A DNA stretch of 64,000 nt from Certhia americana. Lineage: Eukaryota; Chordata; Aves; Passeriformes; Certhiidae. The number at the start of each line of letters is the position of its first letter. The stretch's first letter is position 1. The translations under genes were made by a program, and so were the position numbers. The stretch spans positions 7,928,198-7,992,197 of the forward strand of contig CM031866.1 of assembly GCA_018697195.1 (NCBI GenBank). The letters are read 5' to 3'. This document shows positions 38,591 through 51,127 of this stretch, in pieces. The notes beneath the pieces are model-generated. The model did no database searches. It had not been told where the DNA came from and was given only the letters and a program-made list of their open reading frames with translations.

Positions 38591-39035
38591 AGAAGAGTAA
38601 AGATGAAAAGAAGTTGTCATTCAAGCCAAAACATTTCTATCACAGCCCAGTCTAACACAAAAGGAAGATGATATTTTTAAGACATTAGAGAAGTTTGCAG
38701 AAGTCTGCAAAATTATCAGCTGAAATCCTGATATAAATCTGAGATCAAATAGATGAGACATCATAGACATTTCAGCTACATCCAAAATTTTCAGTCTAGA
38801 CCTAATGAAGCACACCATGGTGGGTATTGCTGTAACACAGCCCTGATGTTCACAGGTGGTGCACTGGGAGCCCCCAGGACACCAGTGGGGAGCAGAGTGC
38901 AGCAGTCAGGCTGTAGAGAAAACAATCTCTGACAGTTCAGAAATCCAAGGAGTCTGATTATGGCTCAGCATGCAAATCATGAAAGCCTCAAACTACTAAA
39001 TACCTAAAACCCATTTTCTACAGCATGTAAAAACC

Positions 39036-39110
39036 AATCACAGAATCACAGAATCACAGAATGGGTGAGGTTGGAAGGGACCACCTGCTCAAACCTTCCT
39101 GCTCAGAAGA
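39036..39110 (-). mobile_element. CR1 LINE 3' tail fragment
   Basis: Reading +, three tandem octamer-type units ('aatcacag') are followed by 'aatgggtgaggttggaaggg', then 'accac' and 'cttcctgctcag'. This is the reverse complement of the avian CR1 3' end, so the element lies on the minus strand. The bases expected between 'gggaccac' and the 'ctgctca' region are partly missing, so the copy has an internal deletion as well as the usual severe 5' truncation. It is the clearest bird-type repeat in the window, and is inert. Confidence 0.8.
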
Positions 39111-39287
39111 GAAAAACTTGCCACTTTTCTCTTTATTATTTCACAGCCTGTGAGACTTCAGAACAAAAGGGATGGAAGCCATGTAAATGCTGAAAATCCA
39201 CAACATTTTGTTATTTTGGTAGATGTCACTTCTTGTCATTGGTAAATGGAAGAGTCAAAATTCATACTAAAAGATAAAAAAAGAGGT

Positions 39288-39328
39288 TGTTAAAAATTAA
39301 GTTATAATTTGTGTTAAAAATTAAGTTA
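39288..39328 (+). repeat. 17-bp direct repeat, period 24
   Basis: The sequence 'tgttaaaaattaagtta' occurs at 39288-39304 and again at 39312-39328 with no mismatch, separated by 'taatttg'. It is a small local duplication about 180 bases after the CR1 tail. Confidence 0.85.
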
Positions 39329-42300
39329 GAACTTAACAGAGTTTCTCATTAAAACTTATGTTTTTTTCCTTTGGAAACTTCTAAGGAGTGCTCCAAAGGT
39401 AGATAAAAAGCTGTCTGAATCATAAATTTTTTTCTTCATTCAGGGTAAGTTAACATCTGTTCCTTCATGGTGACCCATCTCCTTACAAAGAAGATAGCAC
39501 CAGGCCCAGATATCACTTAAGTACTATTTTAAGAAATTCAATAATGAACAAGCTCAGAAAAATCTCAAACACCAATCTCCCTCAGAGTTTTACTGTTTCA
39601 GAAGATAAATTCTCAGGCATTAAAAAAGACATTTCATTGACATTTAAAAGAAGCAACACCCAGAAACATTGAAGAAGTAAAAATCTCCCTATGTAAAGAT
39701 TTGATCTGACCCCGAGTCTAAAGTCTGGCTGTATCATACTGCTGTTACTTCAACCATTAGCCTTCCATAAAATTTGGGAAAATCAAAATTAAACATAATC
39801 CTTCATTCCCTGGGGATCAGATAGGTCTATGCTGCATTAATTTTTTATAGTCATCAAAACTGTAGCTCAATGCCAGACAATCATATAATACGTGTAGTGA
39901 TTTTTGTAGTCAGTTTGTGCCATTTCAAATATAAGCCAGGCTTTTCTTGTGTCTGATAAATCACTAAAATGCAACTGTTAAAGGCCAATGACCAAAGAGA
40001 TATTTGGGGTAGGGGGGGTGGAGGGAGAGAAGAGGAAAGTGGAAAAGGAACTTCCAGAAGCATTATAAATAAAGTAATTTAATGAGTTTTGCAGTTCTGT
40101 GTGCCAGGGCCAGAAGATTTTATGGCTTCCTGTGGAGTGTCATGTCACCTTCCAGAGTCCTGGAATTCTCCACGTGTGGACTGGAGGAAACTCCAGTTTG
40201 GGACGGCAGGAAGGAGTATTCCAGCTAAGGCTTTAATATTAGCTACGAGAAACTTGGGTTCTTTCCTAAGTGTTTATGAAAACATGAGCAAGTTGTCTTG
40301 AAAGTATTCCAAGTTCAAGTTTATTTACTTTACTGATTAGAATTAGATGTGCAGAGAATGGCTCTCACATGACAGGGGTGGGGCCATGGTGTTACAAAAC
40401 AGAACAGTTTTTTAGATTTTACAGATCAAACATGAGGGCTGAACACATAAAAAGCCTCTCTAAATTCCTAAAAACAACTTTTGGTGAGCCTGCAGCATTC
40501 CAAATCTCCAGCTCAGCTTCTCACCTTAAGTAATTGGTCACTACTAAACTATGAAGACTCCAATTATTCCAAATACACTTTTTTCTAGACAAGGTGCAAT
40601 CCATCATGTGAGGATTACAGGCTTTCCATGTTAGGAAACTGCAAACTTCTGAGATTTCAACACTTACCATTCTAGCTGGGCGTAGAGCTAGAACAGAGTT
40701 GGGGACTGGGTAACACTGGTCTGAAAAAACTGTGTAGTCAGTGGTGACTGTGGTGGGTGTTTGTCCCTGGAGACAATTTAATGCAGCTTTCTGGGCAGAC
40801 TATTTAAACAATGAAAAGCAGAGGAGAAAAGGGGCTTTGTAAGAAGTTGCTAGCAGGAAACTCTACTTAGGACTACATCTCATGTGACCTAGTTCACAAG
40901 TGAAGGGATGCAGATGTTGATGAAATCTTCATAAACGTGAAAAAAAAATTTTAAATACTGGAGTAAGATGCATTGTCTGAATGACTGGGATCATGGTTTT
41001 CATAAAGCTTTCCAAGGTTTTACGAAAACAATTGTGTCAATCTCCTTCATGTGTGGAAGGAAACATCAATTCATTTCCCTCAGTCTGACAGATAATCAGT
41101 AAGATGAGAAGATCCTGTATGCTACAACTGATAAGCTGCAAATGAGAGAATGTGCCTATATGCTAGACAAGTACACAAAGTGTAGCATTAAAAATTGTTA
41201 AAAGAAAAGGTGATGGTATTAACCAGGAGACAAGGACATGGAAGCTCTGACAGAAAGAACTGGATTGTTGAAAATGTGAGTTCAGTGTGAGAGGTGAAGG
41301 TGAAGCATCTGCAGAAAATCTCACATCTTTCTGAAGAAGGAGGGTTCTGATGAAAAATTGATATCTTGCTGATGCAGATCCTGAGAGATACTAATTCTGG
41401 CCTTGTTTTAAAACCAGAAGGTTGAAGCTTAAAAACTAGGGAATTTTCCAGAAGATATGGACCTGAAAAAGTAAAGCAAATTACAATTTTCACTAATTTA
41501 TACGTTTCACTTATTTTTCATAGTATTTCTGTAAATTTCACTAGCCTTCTAAACTGAGGGAAAGGTGCAATTTCATGGCAATGATATGACTGACTTTCTT
41601 ACTAATTTGGAAATACATGTATTGCACACAACATATCAGCCAGTCACGTTAGGAAGGTGGATGTATTCCAGAGGTAGTATGAATAAATTGTTACCTGCAG
41701 TTGCCCTGGTAACTCCTAATTTGTCACTGCATAACAGATGTGTTTAAATAGCTGTAGAACTTTCCTTTAGGCTGCTACAAAAACATGCAAACATCTCTTG
41801 CTTTTACTTTTCAAATTGTGTTCACATACATGTGTGTATATATGGACACATTTAATAGGAAAGATGCTTTTCCAGCTTAATTTTACCTTTCTCACAGCTA
41901 TGTAGCTTCAGGCTGTCATCATGGAAAGAAAGCATCTTCTCCAGGCAAAGGAAGGAAGTCCTTGTTGCTCTGGAAGGGAAGTCCTCCAGAACCAGCCTTT
42001 CTCCTCTTCAAACACCAGTTTTATAGCAACAGCTTTTAAAATTCCACTTTAATGGTCTCCACTAGGCATTAGGAAGAAAATATAAAGCAAACATAAGATG
42101 TTTTAATCTCATTTATCCCAGTTCTGATAGAAAACCAGAATGATTCAACACAGCTATTAAATGAAGTAAATTGTTTGATAATTCTCACTCACTGACAGTG
42201 AATAAGAATTTTTAAACATTTTTTTTCATGGTTTAAAATAAGCAGGAACAGATAAGACTCATTTAAAATACATATACACCTCCTTATTAAAAAGAAAAAA

Positions 42301-42459
42301 ATGCACCAAAAAAATTGCTTCTTTCAATGCTTCTTAACAAAAAAACCCCAAAACCGAGGAAATGTTTTCATCAAATTTAACAAATAAAAAAGAACCTAAT
42401 TTTAATCCAGTGGCAATCTCAAAGTCTAACAATGAGGTAAAGCATCCATAATTCTATTT
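39329..42459. other. Non-coding DNA, no gene seen
   Basis: Only short chance frames are present. A quadruplex-type G cluster lies at 40006-40025. No RNA gene or transposon was recognised. Confidence 0.6.
40006..40025 (+). other. G-quadruplex-type motif
   Basis: Within 20 bases there are G runs at 40006-40009 and 40012-40018 (long enough to supply two G triplets) and at 40023-40025, with short loops. This satisfies the G3+N1-7 rule on the + strand. The minus strand is C-rich accordingly. No gene context is visible. Confidence 0.5.
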
Positions 42460-42960
42460 AACTCTGCTTGATGTGAAGGTTTTATTTTGTGATCATTTTA
42501 GTGCATAAACCCTGATGAATAATGGAATTTTAGAAAAAGAACCCCTATTGAGCCAGGCTTCATTGACATCTGACTGGTAGTCTAAGAGCCTGCAGAGAGG
42601 GTCCAAAGCAATGCATCACAGCCTCCCAGCAGGTCATTAAGGCATTACCCAATTAGAAAGCAAGGCTACGGAGTGACATTGTTCACAGCAGAGCAAACAT
42701 AATTGATTTTTATTTCAACAGGGGGGAGAACCTCCTTACTAAAGAGCTTTAGCATAATTTCTTATTTAGGAGAGGTTTAAAGAGATTTGTGCTGGAGTAT
42801 TTAATTCCAAACCCTGGGACAGTCTCTGGCAATGTGTATAAATTAAGGGGCAGTTGACTTCACTCATTCATATTCAAAGTAGAGAATTCGCTTGTTGCTC
42901 AAAAGTAGCATGAAGATTTCTGAGCACTGGCATCCAACACCAGCTGTGCAGGGGCACAGT
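42460..42960. promoter_or_regulatory. Candidate conserved non-coding element
   Basis: About 500 repeat-free bases have few runs and many potential factor sites: 'cccaattagaaag' near 42648, 'cataattgatttt' near 42698, 'tttgtgatcatttta' near 42485, and 'gtgtataaattaagg' near 42834. The last could be read as a TATA-like box ('tataaatt'), but no transcript start can be shown. No open frame is supported. The call is by texture only. Confidence 0.3.
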
Positions 42961-44708
42961 GCTTGGACCCTCCAAACCTTTACACAGTTGATGTAGCTAT
43001 CAGCAAGCCAGTTTCCTGCTTTAAGTCACTTTAACATGCTAATACACTGTATGTAGTCCACAGCTCTTTAAGAGCACCATGCAGATGGAATTTGCTCCCA
43101 AGACATCTTCATCATCCTCGATCTCCTTCTCATCTTGTTTCCCCACTGTTTATTTGTAATCCCACTGTTCACAGGCACCACTGGATGGGAATGTTCAGTG
43201 ACAGCCTGTAGCAAGAAAGGCTCCTAAAGAACGACAGCTTAGATTTTCCTAATTTACAATATTACAGTAACAGGGGAAAATGTTAGCCCTGTTATCTCCC
43301 ATCTCCTTTTACATATGAGTGACATGATGCCCTTTTTCATTGCAAGCCATGCAAGTTATAAAAATAAAAAGGCCCTATTGTAAGCACCACACTCCATCTT
43401 TGAAAGCCATCAAATCATAAATTCTACAAAGAATGTTTGTTTTAATTTATTAACACTCAGTGCTTCAATGGCAACAAATAACTTTTCAAGAGAGGTGCTT
43501 TTTTCCCTTTGTATTTAAGGTCCACTGGAGAGCAGATAGCTGGAAAATGTGATAAAATCCTCACTTTTTATGAGGCCCAAAGCAGCACAACTAAAGTTCT
43601 TACTGGAAATATTTGTAGATTACTATCTCCAAAATATGTATACAGTAGACTTGAAAAAAATTGTTTTCCTCTATTAGTTTTACTTCAGTGTGCCAAATGA
43701 AACACTCAAAAAAATTCAAAGGCCTTCTTAGCTGCAATGGCAAAAGTCCATCCCCAGCTTCATACTCTGGATCTTACCTAAGAATAACGTGACTCATCAG
43801 TCTCTAATTTTCTGTTTTCCAGCATGTTTCTGACAAAAACAATCATTTTTAACTTCACTTATGCATTAAACACACTTTTTAAAAAGAAATTCTTATTTAA
43901 AGAAAAAACAGGGAAAAAATTTTACACGGCACTTTAACTTTAAAGTCTGCCAGCAACACAGTGACAATTTTATTCCACTCAGTTGTTCACAAGCCTACTT
44001 CTCTGTCTTGTGTAAGTACTCTCCTGAAATACAAGGAAAGCAAAGATACGGAGTAAATAATTTTTATAAACACTTATGTACTCAGATATATCACAGACCT
44101 AGCAGCAGCAAGGGCAATTTAGCAGCTGTTTGTCTTACCATGGCACTTACGAGCCCCAGGCACAGATTGCCACCCCTTAGTGCTCATCACAACGCCAACT
44201 CACATCAAAGCAGCAATCCCTGACCTGAAAAATCCTCCTGTAAAAATTTATACCCAAGGCCAGCTGTTTATGAGTTTATCTATATATTCCCAATTCTGTG
44301 TCTCTTTTTTAATGTTAGGATCAAAATCAATTTTTCCTGTTGTGCAGATCAACACAGGTATAAAATTTCAGTAGCAGCAGCCATATATTTACTGTGCACT
44401 GCAGCTTAGTCATGTACCAACAGAGTTGGGAAGTTTTTCTGAGGGATGCCAAGGCACACCCAGTGCCCATTTCATAAAAGACCATAATCGTTTCTTCCTC
44501 TTGAGTGGAAGGACTATGGCTAGAATCTTCTTCCATGGACATTTTACCACAGATTCCTTTACTGTCAGTTGACATTCAGTTATTCAAATCCACCCATACC
44601 TAACTGACTAAAGGATCCATTGCTTTCACCACATCAATGCTTGAAAAAAACTTTTAAACTAATTGTGATAAAAACCATCAGTGCACAAAGTGTGGTCATT
44701 CTTTTTAG
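42961..44708. other. Non-coding DNA, no gene seen
   Basis: Short chance frames only. A+T-rich segments near 43420-43900 show no repeat or RNA gene that I can recognise. Confidence 0.6.
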
Positions 44709-44739
44709 TTACTACTAAAGTAACTAACTTTAGTAGTAA
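44709..44739. repeat. Perfect 13-bp inverted repeat (hairpin)
   Basis: The arms 'ttactactaaagt' (44709-44721) and 'actttagtagtaa' (44727-44739) are exact reverse complements around a five-base loop 'aacta'. At 13 bp it is the longest perfect stem I found in the window. It could be a local inverted duplication, a cruciform-prone site or a transposon relic. Confidence 0.85.
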
Positions 44740-44952
44740 GAGACAAACCTCAATACATCAAATTCCTTCATCTGCAGTGATTCCTGGGAAATTATCTTAA
44801 CTCACAAAGAAATTCCCACCAACAGACCTGGTAAAAAAGCTGCAAAAGCCATCATTAAACACACGTTTTCTAAGAAATTAGCTAGATCCACAAACACACA
44901 AAAGAGGCTCAGGATTAAGCTGATCCTTACTTCAAAAACAAATCATCTGAGC

Positions 44953-45215
44953 CAGTGGTTCCTTACCCTTCTCCATTTGTGAACACCTAAATATTTTCTA
45001 GCTGCAACACAGACCCAGTACTATACAGCAATAATAACCTCTCTTTTACTTAGGCTTGTTATAACTGTCATGTATATCTTGAAAACAGTCACTGACAATG
45101 AGGGGATTTTAGCCCCAAGCTGGGCTATCACCACTCAGGTAGTATATTTGAAGTAGGCAAAGATATTGACCAAATATCTTGAAAGCACGTTGGAGTAAGT
45201 TAAAAGCTTTGAACT
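44953..45215 (+). mobile_element. Possible hAT (Charlie-type) DNA transposon fossil
   Basis: The left edge 'cagtggttccttaccctt' resembles the CAGTGGTTCTCAA-type terminal repeat of hAT/Charlie elements. It is followed by 'gaacacctaaatattttc' and 'acacagaccc', which recall the internal start of such elements. No matching right end ('...gaaccactg') could be found downstream, so the copy is truncated or the call is wrong. The right boundary is a guess. No transposase remains. Confidence 0.35.
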
Positions 45216-45859
45216 CACTGAGCTCCTCACACACAGCCATGCCTTTCCCCTGCACTGGCTGCACAAGTGAAGCAACAAACCTTCAGGGGTGCACTGTGCA
45301 GCCAGGAAATGTGGAAGAACGGGATCACATGCTGAAAGCCAGACACGGGTAGAGGAAAATGCCCTTTCCAGCTTTAAGACGGATAAGTGGAATGGCTTAC
45401 ATCTGGAATTAATAGGTCTCTTGACTTAATGAAAATAGGCAATGCATGTTTTGCCTGCTAGGTTAGAGTGTTTTGATTTGTAATGAGGAAAGAAAGTGTA
45501 GAATATACTGTACACGTTCTCCCACAGGTGTGTGATGTGTGGGCTGGAGAAAATGGGCTAATTTTAGAACTTTCACCTTGTTAAATGTTTCTGGAGTTTA
45601 ACTTTGTAATAGGAGACATGCTGATATTACGGTCCTTGAACATTCCTCACCAGTGAGAAAACAGAGGGAAATGGTCTGAAAATTCAGTGCTTAAAATGAT
45701 AACTATAAATTATACTGTAACTTTAGTCTTTTAAAAATGCTTATTTTACTGGAGGACATTGACCAAGGCTGTGTTTTTCTCTAAGGAAGAAATGCTGCAG
45801 TTCACCACAGTAAATCTGCATGCTGGCACTTAGGTACACAAATAACCATTATTTAGTCT

Positions 45860-46185
45860 ATAAAATCCTTCTCTAATATTCAGTAAATTGTGTGTTCTTG
45901 AGGTCTTAAAAATAAATCTTGGAACACTATTCAAATTATTTAATTTTACATCTTACATAGTACCCTTTAGTTCACCTTCTGTAACCTTCATTTACATGCT
46001 CACTGGCTATCTGCATGAATGCATACTGTACCTACTGTGTTTGTATCTATACTAATTGAGAGACTAATTTTCAGAGAGAAAAGAGCATGGTGAGTCACTT
46101 GAACATAAAAAAGATTTAAAGCTTTTCTTTAGTGTCCTTCAAAACATAAAACCAAAATATCAAATGAACCAGCAAGGTAATTGAC
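45860..46185. promoter_or_regulatory. Candidate conserved non-coding flank
   Basis: A+T-rich, repeat-free DNA contains 'attcaaattatttaatttta' near 45930 and 'ctgcatgaatgcatactg' near 46012, with no open frame. It adjoins the stronger candidate element at 46186-46790. Low confidence. Confidence 0.2.
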
Positions 46186-46790
46186 ATGAAAAATTTAGGT
46201 CGCCAGGTTTCAGGTCATGGGCTTAATCAATGTTACATTGACCAACTCAGTGTTTCGGGTTCAAGAATGTATCCAGCCCTGTGACAGCTGCGTTGAAAGA
46301 TACTCAGAGGTTCATTTATCTCTTTAGTGTTTGGTGGCTAAAATCTTGGTGTTGACTTGCCCAAACTCCACAGATTTCGGAGATGCAAAATGTCCATGCA
46401 ACAGTTTTATACAGAGCAAGAAACACAAAGCAACACTGACTATTTAGCTCCACATTAAGAAAGGGTGTGGGTAACAAGTTGCAGTCACACAATAGGAGCA
46501 GTAATAAAGTGGAAAAGCACTCTTTTCTTCAGCTCAGTACAGTACGATCAAAAAGAGATATACGTCACCAAGCAGCACTTCTGATCATGCAGTCAAGTCC
46601 CTTTAAATGGTACAATAAGGTCTCTCCTGCAGCCCCATGGAAAGCAGATGGCACAGTAATGACCCAGCGCCTGCGAGCGTTTGAACCTGCGGTGCCACGT
46701 CCAAAGTTCACTGGTGTCAAAGCACATCTGTCATGTGCCCTGACATTAAACGAGGCCCATAAAAAACATCAAGCATGAAAGTGGTCAGGA
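46186..46790. promoter_or_regulatory. Strongest candidate conserved non-coding element
   Basis: This segment keeps an unusual number of CpGs for the window ('ggtcgcc', 'tttcggg', 'ctgcgttg', 'tttcggag', 'gtacgatc', 'tacgtcac', 'cagcgcctgcgagcg', 'ctgcggtgccacgtcc', 'aaacgagg'). It contains a 15-base symmetrical site 'tcaatgttacattga' (46227-46241), a nuclear-receptor half site 'aggtca' (46212-46217), TGTCA cores near 46716 and 46730, and 'cataaaaaac' near 46759. A frame at 46467-46778 (+) is open for 103 codons but begins at GTG and matches no family. Selection on regulatory sequence is the favoured reading; an unrecognised exon is the alternative. Confidence 0.35.
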
Positions 46791-47379
46791 GTCAGATGGG
46801 GCCTTTCCTGTGAGTGAAAATAGTCAAGAATATATTTGCCTAAAATAATTTCAAGCCTAAGGAGTTCATGGAAAAAGGCCAGACTTCACCAGAGTGTTTG
46901 TCTCTGGTGCACCAGTCAGAGCATCTATATCAATCACGTATTACACATTAGAGAAAATTTTGTCTAAAAGAGGAAGAGGGAGAAAGCAAGGCAGAAAACA
47001 CAACTTTTCCAAATTTCTGACTCTTGCTAATTTTTCACATTATAGTTTTGTAACGTTTCCTTTCAAATGGTTACATGAACTATATAAGTTATATAAACAT
47101 TTTAATCATTTAGCACTGTAGAGAGAGGGTCATAAACAATCATTTTGATTTGTACAACTTTCTTTTCTTTTTTTTTTATGCATTCCAGAAGTTTCAGGAA
47201 TACGCACAGGACAATATTTGTCTGGAATAAATTTTAGCAAACTAAGAACTGTAAAAACTGCATAACAGTTTTCAGCTTCTAAGACCAGGAGTTATGCCCA
47301 TCTGATGAGAAACACACCATGTCCCTGAGAGGTTTCTCATTTACACCCCAAGAAGTGTTGAAAAAATATCTTTAATCTA

Positions 47380-47900
47380 TAAATACCTACAAAGACATTC
47401 AGGAATCTTGTTACTGTGTCCGGGCAATTTGCTGCTCATATATTTCAATAAATTATTCATCAGGATTTATTTTCCATAGCTAAGTATCACACATAAATTA
47501 CTGATAAATGCTAGTGAAATCTGACAGCTGAAAACATCTGTCCTCCCATGCTTATACATCTTAATTTTCTTTCAGCTTGCCTTTATTTCTGAAAACTAAC
47601 TATGCCAAACAGCTTAGGGATACAGTATATTTGACTGCTGTCATGCAAACCAGAGCTGCGTGGCACACTATTCACTTAGAATGGCTACAGAACATCGTTC
47701 CCAAGGCTGGAATCGTCTCAGTGAGAACACCAGCTTTTTATGCCTATGGCTAATGAATTTATCTTCTGAAATAAATGTATCTTTTGGACTTGGATCAATG
47801 CATGCCTTAATTAAAACCATGTTTCTGTATAAGCATCTAACAAGAACACATGAAGGCCCTATTTAAATTGGAAGAGAACAGTATAAACCAGTATGGCTTT
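47380..47900. promoter_or_regulatory. Candidate conserved non-coding element
   Basis: A repeat-free segment carries 'caataaattattcatcagg' near 47448, 'ataaattactgataaat' near 47492 and 'catgccttaattaaaacc' near 47801, plus isolated CpGs ('gtccgggc', 'gctgcgtgg', 'aacatcgtt'). No supported frame. Inference from texture only. Confidence 0.27.
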
Positions 47901-50900
47901 TAAAACTAACTGCTTCCAGGTGCAGAGAGTGGAAGTTTAGTGCTGTTTCCAACTTGATGCTTGGATGCCTTTATTCTTGAAAGTGTAAGGTTTCTCTCAT
48001 TCTCAGTTTTATGACTGCAGGTTTCTATGTTGCGTAACACCCTATAATAGAGCACCAAAGGGCTTAGTTTTATTGTTTTGTTTCACTTTATTGACTGCAT
48101 GTTTTATTCAGCTAATATGTGCCATGGAGGCAGGCAGTAACATCTCAATTACCACACCAGGGCTCTTCCTTCTCTGTGAATGACCAGCTTCAATCTGCAC
48201 TTTATTATATTCACATGCAGGTGTTAAAAGGCAAGGGAGGAGGGGTGAGGGAAGACAGAGTTGAAACAGACCTTTTAAAGCATTACAACTGGAAAGGCTT
48301 TTTTCCCAGGTAATCCTCTAAAGCTAAACACATTCCAGAATATGATATTCAGGCTGTGGCAAACCACCAAGCACCAGCAACTATTGCATAGCAATGGGTG
48401 TGAGAAAGTTCAAATCTAAATAAAAACTCCTCCAGAGTTTGATCAGAGCTGGATCTGGCATTTCACTTTACTCATTTCTACTATTGTGCATCCCTGCTGG
48501 AGAGCCAAAGAGACTTTGGCAATGCAACAAGTATACAAGCAAGAAATTGGCACTCCCTACAGCTTATTCAATGTCCTGAATATTAAAGCTTGTTTTACTA
48601 AGAAGGGGAATGCTGAACAGGATGACATTAGGAGTCTTCATGGTTCCTTTTGTAATGCCACTAGATTTTTTCATTCCCACAAGATTCCCACAAGGGCAAA
48701 GAGACAGACAAGCTTAACATTAGAGACAGATAAAATCTTTTCCTGTTAATCAAAAGTATGCTGAGCTGGCAGAGCAATGGGTGGGAGGTTTAGGGAACAG
48801 AGGGGAGAAAATGAGAAAAAAGTAATCTGGAACTTCATTAATAAGAGAGAAACAAGGCAATTCTTTGCAGGTGGAAATGTAATTGAAATGAGTAAAAAAA
48901 TTCTCCCTTATTTTATCTGAAGAACACCAACTAAAAATGCAGCAGCGTCAATCAGCTCTGCACATGAGCCCAAGTCCTGCTAATGGACTTGAAAGTTTAA
49001 TGTCTATTTTTCTGGCCATTGACAAATAAGATACCAACAGATACCAACTATCACAATTCACCATCCCCAGAACCAGCAGACAATGAATACTGAGTGCTGT
49101 AGGGAACAGCCTTTGCCTTCCCATAGGAAGTGCCTGTAAGCCAGGAATGGATTGTTCTTGTGAAGGTAGATACTGTGGCATTTTGTAGCTTCAGACAAAG
49201 AAATAATCTTTACAGTTTTTCAGAGGTTATTAATAAATACTTTCCTTCAGTTGAATTGTTTATACTGTATTGTGAGCTTTCTGGAAAATCATGATAATTT
49301 TATATTGTGTTTATAAAGAACTCAAATATTCAATAGCTAGCTCAGTTAAGGCAACTGGAAACAGCTAGATGTATTAACAGGGATACTTTGGGCCAATTTG
49401 CAACAGTAAGAAAGAATGATTTCTTCTTAGCCTGGTATAAAGGACAGCTTATTGCACAGACCTTTCCCTGTCTTCAAAGGGCAAAAACCTGGCTCAGCTT
49501 TTTCACATTTCTCCCACATCCTGACTTCAGTATTAAAAACAAAGCCATACAGATCAGTCCAATGCCATAATTAATCCCCTATATAAGGCACTTGAAGACA
49601 GTTGTTCTACTCACTGACTACATCCAGAGCATTCACTGGGTGGGGAAAGACTTTGCAGACCAACCCTGCCAGATATGTGTGCTTCCTGCAAGGTGCTACC
49701 ATCCTATGGTGACACCAGGTATCAACTTTTGGGCTGACACCTCACAGAGTATTCCCTGGTGGTTTTACCCTGGCTCTCCAACAAGCCCAGGGCTGATCCT
49801 TAAGTCTGCATGGAAACTAGATGGGAAACTTTCCTGACTCTTAACAGCTCCAATTTGTTATACCACACTGAGCTTGAGAAATTTTCCACCTTCCAATTCC
49901 TTCTTTCTTTAGTTCATATCAAGTACTTGAACAAGTACCTGTGGTGGCAGCCCTGTGATCAGAGAACATCCAACTTCGGGTGTAGAATAAGCTGCCTGAC
50001 CCTAGAAGGGATGATTAAAAATTGCTTTTAGCAGGAGGCTGAAAGCAGCTCTTTCCTTTAGGATGTGGATTCCTAAATCTGTCAGAGAAAAAAAAATGGG
50101 AGCAGGCTACAGAGTCCTGCTAGAAGCAGGCATGGGCCAGCAGCGGCTCTGGTGGTCCATGGGCAGAATGTGCAGGATGAGCAGCCAGGAGAGGTGCAGC
50201 AGCACTGGGACCCAGCACAGGGTGCGTCTCATCCCCCAAGCACTGTCCAAGACAGCTGCACAGATCCTGTGAGACTTCATTGTTATTTATGATTATTTAT
50301 TGAGCATCATCAGCAAGCCTGGGACTGTACAAGGGACAAAGAGAGAGCATCCCTTCCCAAAAATGGAAACAATCAGGCTCTGTGTAATCCACTCAAATTA
50401 AAAGGCTTCAGTCTCCAGGCTGTTAATTCAGCACATATCAGAAGTCAAACACCAAAAAGTAAATACACTTCACTTGCAATCCTCCAGTTTCCATTTTTGC
50501 CAAAATATATTAAAATACAGTCAATACCTTTGATATCCTGATATGATTTCTTCCATGACTTTTATGGCCACATAAAGATACTGTCTTTGACAGCTGGGCT
50601 CGATGCTTTCCTGACATAAATCAGTGTCACAACACTAAAGCAATGTATCTGCATAAAATGAAACCACAGAATGACATGGACCTCTACATATAATTATTTT
50701 CTAAATGGGGAGCAGGATAGGAGAACAGGGCTTAATGATCCAACACAATTATTTTCCACTGAAAGAAAAAAACTATCATTCTGATTGTACATAGTACATA
50801 TTAAATTATTGTTATTGAACTTTCATGTTAAATCCCCAGTAATCTGAGTTCTGCTCTGTGGTGAAAAGTGTGTTGCAGCTCTGCTACTGATAACATCATA

Positions 50901-51127
50901 AATACAGCATTACAATAAGTAATGCTGCCCTCCTATGACACACTGCAAATTAAGAACATTATTAACAAAACCTGAAGTGGATGCATATTTCAAGTCTTGC
51001 TAGATGAAAATATATTTTCTCCCTCTTTTACTCCCTTGACTATATCACAAAAATACCATTTTTCAGCTCTGTACAACCATATTGCATGCTTTTAATATTA
51101 TACTAAATGAAAAACCTGTTGGTGTCT
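47901..51127. other. Non-coding DNA, no gene seen
   Basis: Only short overlapping chance frames on both strands. No RNA gene, transposon or conserved-looking block was recognised with confidence. The right edge meets the minus-strand LTR fragment. Confidence 0.6.
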
